Assembly: GCF_002101705.1 (NCBI RefSeq)
Contig: NZ_LQPC01000030.1
Coordinates: 372,001 to 436,000, forward strand
DNA from: Mycolicibacterium iranicum
GTDB lineage: Bacteria; Actinomycetota; Actinomycetes; Mycobacteriales; Mycobacteriaceae
DNA: 64,000 nt
Direction: 5' to 3'
Shown: positions 59,251-64,000 of the stretch, piece by piece
Numbering within the stretch: position 1 is the first letter of the stretch
How the letters are laid out: every line of letters starts with the position of its first letter
Position numbers and translations under genes: made by a program
The notes under the pieces: generated by a model
What the model saw: only the letters and a program-made list of their open reading frames with translations
What the model was told of the DNA's origin: nothing
Databases searched by the model: none

Positions 59251-60729
59251 GTGGGCGAAGAACTGAAGCAGGCCGAGTTCAGTCGCGCGCACCGACGCGA
59301 GTACCGCCGCAAAGTGCAGCTGTGTCTCGACGTGTTCGAGACGATGCTGGCCCAGTCCAGCTTCGATTTCGAGAAGCCGCTGACCGGCATGGAGATCGAG
59401 TGCAATCTGGTCGACTCCGCATATCAGCCGGCGATGAACAACTCCGAGGTGCTGGAGGCGATCGCCGACCCGGCGTATCAGACCGAGCTTGGCGCCTACA
59501 ACATCGAGTTCAACGTCCCGCCTCGGCGCTTGCCGGGGCGGGCCGCTCTCGACCTCGAAGACGAAGTCCGCGCGAGTCTTAACGCCGCCGAGACGAAGGC
59601 CAACACCGACGGTTCGCACATCGTGATGATCGGGATCCTGCCGACCCTGATGCCCGAGCACCTGTCGGGCAGTTGGATGAGCGAGTCGGTCCGCTACCAG
59701 GCGCTCAACGATTCGATCTTCACCGCCCGCGGTGAGGACATCATGATCGACATCGCCGGGCCTGAACGGCTGAGCCTGCAGGCTGCCTCCATTGCCCCTG
59801 AATCAGCCTGCACCAGTATGCAATTGCATTTGCAGGTGTCCCCGGCCGACTTCGCCAACAACTGGAACGCCGCCCAGGTGATCGCCGGTCCGCAGCTGGC
59901 CCTCGGCGCCAATTCGCCGTACTTCTTCGGCCACCACCTGTGGGCCGAGACGCGCATCGAGCTGTTCGCGCAAGCCACCGATACCCGCCCCGACGAACTG
60001 AAGACGCAGGGCGTCCGTCCCCGCGTGTGGTTCGGGGAGCGCTGGATCACCTCGATCTTCGACCTGTTCGAGGAGAACGTGCGGTATTTCCCGTCGCTGC
60101 TGCCCGAACTCTCCGAGGAGGACCCCGTCGCTGTCCTCGCAGAGGGTCGCACCCCGGAGTTGTCGGAGCTGCGCCTGCACAACGGCACCATCTACCGCTG
60201 GAATCGTCCCGTGTACGACATCGTCAACGGGCGGCCCCATCTGAGGGTGGAGAACCGCGTGCTGCCCGCCGGCCCGACGGTCGTCGACATGATGGCGAAC
60301 TCCGCCTTCTACTACGGGGTGCTCCGGGCATTGTCCGAGGAAGACCGCCCGCTGTGGACCAAGATGAGTTTCGCTGCGGCAGAAGCCAACTTCGTCGCTG
60401 CTGCCCGTCACGGGATGGATGCCAGACTGTACTGGCCCGGCCTCGGTGAGGTCACGCCCGACGAGCTCGTCCTGCGGCAGCTCCTGCTGCTGGCCGAGGA
60501 CGGGCTGCGCCGTTGGGAGGTCTCCGCCGAAGTCCGGGACCGCTACCTCGGGGTGATCGAGGGACGCGCCAAGACGGGCCGCAACGGCGCGGCCTGGCAA
60601 TCCGCCACGGTCACCGCACTGCAAGGTCGCGGGATGAGCCGGCCCGAGGCCCTGGCCGAGATGCTGCGGCTGTACTGCGAGCGGATGCACGCCAACGAGC
60701 CCGTGCACACCTGGGACCTGCCCGCCTGA
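59251..60729 (+). CDS. Glutamate-cysteine-ligase-like protein (Rv3698-like)
   Basis: 492 aa from GTG 59251. GCS2/YbdK-type fold: LTGMEIECNLVDSAYQPAMN near residue 45, LGAYNIEFNVPPRRLPG, and SACTSMQLHLQVSPADFANN with the conserved QLHLQV strand. It could form an amide bond to glutamate, but the real substrates of this actinobacterial subgroup are unknown. Followed 23 nt later by the methyltransferase, as in M. tuberculosis Rv3698-Rv3699. Confidence 0.75.
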   Translation: MGEELKQAEFSRAHRREYRRKVQLCLDVFETMLAQSSFDFEKPLTGMEIECNLVDSAYQPAMNNSEVLEAIADPAYQTELGAYNIEFNVPPRRLPGRAALDLEDEVRASLNAAETKANTDGSHIVMIGILPTLMPEHLSGSWMSESVRYQALNDSIFTARGEDIMIDIAGPERLSLQAASIAPESACTSMQLHLQVSPADFANNWNAAQVIAGPQLALGANSPYFFGHHLWAETRIELFAQATDTRPDELKTQGVRPRVWFGERWITSIFDLFEENVRYFPSLLPELSEEDPVAVLAEGRTPELSELRLHNGTIYRWNRPVYDIVNGRPHLRVENRVLPAGPTVVDMMANSAFYYGVLRALSEEDRPLWTKMSFAAAEANFVAAARHGMDARLYWPGLGEVTPDELVLRQLLLLAEDGLRRWEVSAEVRDRYLGVIEGRAKTGRNGAAWQSATVTALQGRGMSRPEALAEMLRLYCERMHANEPVHTWDLPA

Positions 60730-60752
60730 GTCCCGCGGGTACCTTGGCGTCC

Positions 60753-61427
60753 ATGGCCGAGGTGATGGACTGGGACAACGTGTATCGCGGCGAGAGTGAG
60801 TTCGAGGGACCGCCGCCGTGGAGCATCGGCGAGCCGCAGCCCGAACTCGCCGCCCTGTGGCGGGACGGCAAGTTCCGTAGCGAGGTGCTCGACGCCGGAT
60901 GCGGGCACGCCGAGCTGTCACTGGCCCTGGCCGCCGACGGCTACAAGGTGACCGGCATCGACATCAGCCCGACGGCGATCGCGGCGGCCACCGAGGCCGC
61001 CGCCGAGCGCGGTCTGTCGGAGCGCGCGTCCTTCGTCGCCGCCGACATCACCTCGTTCACCGGATTCGACGGCCGGTTCTCGACCATCGTGGACAGCACG
61101 CTCTTCCACTCCATACCCGTCGAGTCACGCGACGGGTACCTGCAGTCGGTGCACCGGGCCGCCGCGCCCGGGGCGGGATTCTTCGTGCTCGTCTTCGCCA
61201 AGGGCGCGTTCCCGCCCGAAATGGAGCAGGGCCCCAACGAGGTCTCGGAAATCGAACTCCGCGAAACGGTTTCGACGTACTGGACCATCGATGACATCCG
61301 TCCCGCGCTCATCCACACGAACGTGCCGAAGATTCCCGGCATGCCGCCCCCACCGCTGGACATGCTCGACGACACCGGCCGGATGCGGATGCAGGCGTTC
61401 CTGCTAAGTGCTCACAAGGCGTCCTAG
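60753..61427 (+). CDS. Class I SAM-dependent methyltransferase (Rv3699-like)
   Basis: 224 aa from ATG 60753 (MAEVMDWDNVYRGESEFEGP). SAM motif I VLDAGCGHAELSLALAADG and motif II VTGIDISPTAI; resembles small thiol/tellurite-type methyltransferases. It ends 4 nt before the convergent hydroxy-acid oxidase. Confidence 0.8.
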   Translation: MAEVMDWDNVYRGESEFEGPPPWSIGEPQPELAALWRDGKFRSEVLDAGCGHAELSLALAADGYKVTGIDISPTAIAAATEAAAERGLSERASFVAADITSFTGFDGRFSTIVDSTLFHSIPVESRDGYLQSVHRAAAPGAGFFVLVFAKGAFPPEMEQGPNEVSEIELRETVSTYWTIDDIRPALIHTNVPKIPGMPPPPLDMLDDTGRMRMQAFLLSAHKAS

Positions 61428-61431
61428 CGCC

Positions 61432-62595
61432 TCACACTCCGAGGTCGCGGCGGAATCCCGACGGGATCACCAGATCCTCGGGACGTAGTTCCTGGATCGA
61501 CGACAGACCGAGTCCCAACAGCGCGGAATCGATTCCGCCACGCAGGATGTCGAGGACGTTCTCGACACCGGCCTGCCCGCCTGCGGCCAGACCCCACAGA
61601 TATGCGCGGCCGATCATCACCGCGCGGGCGCCGAGCGCGACCGCCTTGACGACGTCGCTGCCCCTGCGGATGCCGCCGTCGAGGACGATCTCGACCTGGT
61701 CGCCGACGGCTTCGGCAATCGCGGGCAGCGCGCGGATCGGCGCCGGGGTGCCGTCCAGGTTGTTGCCACCATGGTTGGACACCGACACCGCGGTCACGCC
61801 GGCATCGACGGCCCGCTTCGCATCGTCGACGCGCATCACGCCCTTGAGCATGAACGGCCCACCCCACTGCTCACGTAGCCACGCGATGTCCTCCCACGTC
61901 GGCAGCGGCGTCTGCATCCACTCGCCGTACGCACCGAAGAACGTCGGTGCCTGCCCGCCATCGGAGAGGTTGGGAGCCGTCAAGTCCGGCACGCGGCCTG
62001 TCCTGGCGAACTCGAGAAGCCAACGCGGCCTGCGGATCCCCTCGGGAGCGAACCGCACCATCGCCTTGAGGTCCATCTTCTCTGGAATCGAAGGGCTGCC
62101 CCAGTCGCGCCCGTTGGAGAAGGACCAGTCGGTCGTGATGATGAGGCCGACCGCGCCGGCGGCACGGGCACGCTCCATTCGCGCGAGCAGCTTGTCGCGT
62201 CCGCCGGTCCAATACATCTGGAAGAACGTCTGCGGATTGGCCGCGGCGACCTCTTCGATAGGCTTGCTGGCGAACGACGACAGTCCGATCGGGACGCCGC
62301 GGGCCGCGGCCGCGCGCGCCACCGCGACCTCGCCGTCGGGGTGGACGGCCTGGACGCCGGTAGGTGAGATCAGCACGGGCATCGAGAGGGGCTGTCCCAT
62401 CACGGTTGTCGCCATGTCACGCTTGCTGGAAAGCCCCGCGACGTGCGGCGCGAAGCCGAGCTCTCCGAACGCCGACAGGTTGTCGCCGACGGTGATGCCC
62501 TTCTCCGATCCGGCGACCAGGGCCTTGTAGACGCTGGGGGGGAGGCGCTTTTGCGCGCGACGCTGTGCTTCGGCGACGGTCTCGAACCAGGACAT
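61432..62595 (-). CDS. FMN-dependent alpha-hydroxy-acid oxidase, MftD-like
   Basis: 387 aa from MSWFETVAEAQRRAQKRLPP (ATG 62595, ribosome-binding site AAGGAGA). FMN and active-site blocks: SSFASKPIEEVAAANPQTFF, HGGNNLDGTPAPIRALP (the H-G-G-R/N site), DGGIRRGSDVVKAVALGARA. It closely resembles MftD, encoded in mycofactocin clusters. No mftA-C genes are in this window, so it is either a second copy or a paralogue with a different substrate. The MftM-like gene beside it suggests a mycofactocin link. Confidence 0.75.
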   Translation of the reverse strand: MSWFETVAEAQRRAQKRLPPSVYKALVAGSEKGITVGDNLSAFGELGFAPHVAGLSSKRDMATTVMGQPLSMPVLISPTGVQAVHPDGEVAVARAAAARGVPIGLSSFASKPIEEVAAANPQTFFQMYWTGGRDKLLARMERARAAGAVGLIITTDWSFSNGRDWGSPSIPEKMDLKAMVRFAPEGIRRPRWLLEFARTGRVPDLTAPNLSDGGQAPTFFGAYGEWMQTPLPTWEDIAWLREQWGGPFMLKGVMRVDDAKRAVDAGVTAVSVSNHGGNNLDGTPAPIRALPAIAEAVGDQVEIVLDGGIRRGSDVVKAVALGARAVMIGRAYLWGLAAGGQAGVENVLDILRGGIDSALLGLGLSSIQELRPEDLVIPSGFRRDLGV

Positions 62596-62746
62596 GCTCG
62601 TCTCCTTCATTCACCGACGACGTTAAGACGCCAGGCGCCGGAACGGACTCGCCGAATGGGCAGTTTCCCACCCATCCGGACGGGTCGCATATCACACCCA
62701 ATCGGGGCGCGCATCGGACCCGTGCACAGCAATAGCGTTGTCGGAC

Positions 62747-63622
62747 ATGGCGACAGCTGTTCTCAATCCTCTTGCGCCGGCACCGCACGGCACATGGAGC
62801 GGTCACGGTGTCCGGGTGACCCGCAGACAGGGCCTGCATCGCCGGCACAGCGGTCTCCACACCGTCTGCACGCCACGCTTCTGCGCGCAGCGCCAGGGCG
62901 GTCACTTGAGCGTCGAGCACAACCTGACACCCGACGAACTGTGCGATGAGCTGGCGGTGATGCTCGCTGAACAACTCGTCGACACCGGCGCCGTGCGTGG
63001 GCAATCGGAGTTCGAACTGGTCTTCACCGGCATCGTGCGGTCCACCGTTCACGGCGGCCTGCCCGCGTGGCTGCGGTTCTATCGCAACTCGCTGGACAAA
63101 CTCGAACACGGCACCACCCCGTTCGCCGCGATCCACACCTGGGCCGCCGGGCAGGTCCAGGGCCATCGAATGATCGATCTCGGTTCCTGCTTCGGGTTCT
63201 TCCCGCTGAGGATGGCGCGGCGTGGGATCGACGTATTGGCAACTGATCTCAGCGATCCGGTGATGCACTTGCTCAAGCAGATCAGCTCACACCTGCGGCG
63301 GCCGTTGACCACGATGGCGTGTGACGCGGCCGCGGTGCCGCTCCCCGACCGCAGCGCCGACACCGTGACGGCCTTGCACCTCATCGAGCATCTGCCGACG
63401 GACTCGATCACCGCAGTTCTCGACGAAGCGGTCCGGCTGGCGCGCCGCCGGGTGGTGGTGGCCGTGCCGTTCGAGGACTCGCCACGGGAGTGCTACGGCC
63501 ACATCCAACGCTTCGACCTGACGACGCTGCGGCGGATGGCCGATGACATGGCCGAGCGTCATCGCGGAATATCCGTACGCGCCTATGAATTTCACGGCGG
63601 CTGGCTGATCCTCGACCGCTGA
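62747..63622 (+). CDS. Probable mycofactocin oligosaccharide methyltransferase (MftM-like)
   Basis: 291 aa from ATG 62747. SAM-binding MIDLGSCFGFFPLRMARRG, then DLSDPVMHLLKQISSHLRRP, TALHLIEHLPTDSITAV, VVAVPFEDSPRECYGHIQRF. The size and N-terminus fit MftM, which methylates the glucose chain of mycofactocins. The assignment rests on recall of the family and on the divergent MftD-like gene; other sugar or lipid methyltransferases remain possible. Confidence 0.55.
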   Translation: MATAVLNPLAPAPHGTWSGHGVRVTRRQGLHRRHSGLHTVCTPRFCAQRQGGHLSVEHNLTPDELCDELAVMLAEQLVDTGAVRGQSEFELVFTGIVRSTVHGGLPAWLRFYRNSLDKLEHGTTPFAAIHTWAAGQVQGHRMIDLGSCFGFFPLRMARRGIDVLATDLSDPVMHLLKQISSHLRRPLTTMACDAAAVPLPDRSADTVTALHLIEHLPTDSITAVLDEAVRLARRRVVVAVPFEDSPRECYGHIQRFDLTTLRRMADDMAERHRGISVRAYEFHGGWLILDR

Positions 63623-63626
63623 CTCG

Positions 63627-63760
63627 CACCGCGAGCGCGCGCGTCTGCACAGCAACACGCCGCACATCGCGGCGGTGAGCGCGCGGTCATCCCTGACGAG
63701 CGGCGCCGAAATGTACGCGCGCACCGGCGTGTCGGCGTGCAGACGCGCGCGCTCGCGGTG
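63627..63760. repeat. 134-bp element with 24-bp perfect terminal inverted repeats
   Basis: 63627-63650 is the exact reverse complement of 63737-63760 (CACCGCGAGCGCGCGCGTCT with GCAC following). Internal palindromic GCGC stretches. It sits between two convergent genes. Possibly a bidirectional terminator or a small mobile/intergenic repeat such as those common in mycobacteria. Confidence 0.65.
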
Positions 63761-63810
63761 TAAGAGCAACGGTGCAAGGGCTGCGGTGCAAGGGCCGACG
63801 GCGAGACCTG

Positions 63811-64000
63811 CTAGATAAGGCCGCGCTTGCTGGCCGCGTACACCGCCTCGGCCCGTCGGCTCACCTCAAGCTTGCGCATGATGTTGCTGACGTGGAACTT
63901 GGCCGTGGTCGCCGAGATGTAGAGCTTCTCGCCGATCTTGTTGTTGGACAACCCCGCTGCGAGCAGCCGCAGCACCTCGACCTCGCGGTCGGTCAGCTGC
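63811..64000 (-). CDS. LuxR/NarL-type response regulator (C-terminal end, partial)
   Basis: The frame runs off the window. The visible 62 residues are a GerE helix-turn-helix: QLTDREVEVLRLLAAGLSNN, KIGEKLYISATTAKFHVSNI, MRKLEVSRRAEAVYAASKRG. Probably a two-component response regulator. Confidence 0.85.
   Translation of the reverse strand, partial: QLTDREVEVLRLLAAGLSNNKIGEKLYISATTAKFHVSNIMRKLEVSRRAEAVYAASKRGLI

Overview
The window is chromosomal DNA of a fast-growing mycobacterium (Mycolicibacterium type). It is GC-rich. Its backbone follows the Mycobacterium tuberculosis order ponA2-Rv3683-cds1, then Rv3689 to Rv3695 (with moxR2), glpK and Rv3698-Rv3699. It also carries F420-dependent, ESX-associated and mycofactocin-type genes. 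Gene names come from recognised protein motifs and gene order; no database was searched. Layout: (1) 1-2.5 kb, ponA2 tail, metallophosphoesterase, cysteine desulfhydrase and tRNA-Pro(CGG). (2) 2.48-15.97 kb, a genomic island inserted in the 3' end of that tRNA, bounded by 49-bp direct repeats. It holds a decayed tyrosine integrase, a lower-GC radical-SAM RiPP locus with two candidate precursor peptides, a broken DUF1023-type hydrolase, several unknown genes (one with a nuclease-like motif, one HNH-like and frameshifted), an acpM pseudogene and an ASCH/GNAT pair. (3) 16-20 kb, a secreted repeat protein and an ESX-associated group including EspG. (4) 20.4-25.4 kb, carotenoid tailoring genes (CrtU, CruF, glycosyltransferase, CrtI-like). 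(5) 25.4-31.6 kb, lipid and membrane genes, a methyltransferase/endonuclease pair, PAP2 phosphatase and an F420-type oxidoreductase. (6) 31.7-39 kb, the MoxR/DUF58 operon and neighbours. (7) 39-44.6 kb, carotenoid oxygenase, two PadR regulators, aldo/keto reductase and RF3. (8) 44.6-47.1 kb, a PIN/ImmA toxin-antitoxin-like insert. (9) 47.4-50.1 kb, glpK, a secreted protein and a methyltransferase. (10) 50.1-59.2 kb, the most unusual part. (11) 59.2-64 kb, glutamate-cysteine-ligase-like protein, methyltransferase, MftD-like and MftM-like proteins and a LuxR-type regulator running off the end. The 50.1-59.2 kb region holds at least sixteen separate tiny genes, mostly of exactly 17 codons. They encode paralogous arginine-rich peptides with the pattern M-[hydrophobic]-x-x-[M/L/I]-x-R-R-L-[T/A]-R-[G/A]-R-R-x-x-x. 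Three precede a large Ser/Thr kinase / class III cyclase / AAA / TPR regulator, one lies on the minus strand, and twelve form a tandem array. Between them lie an M50-type HELGH membrane metalloprotease and a SARP-FHA (EmbR-like) activator. A shared element, AGAAA-N3-CCAAG, precedes four of the transcription units. The tiny genes share protein sequence but differ in synonymous codons and in the DNA between them, which points to selection on the peptides. I propose a kinase- and SARP-controlled peptide system that may be processed by the M50 protease; the function is inference. Several genes are broken by apparent single-base deletions (near 6155, 12035 and 52085). These may be real decay or assembly errors.
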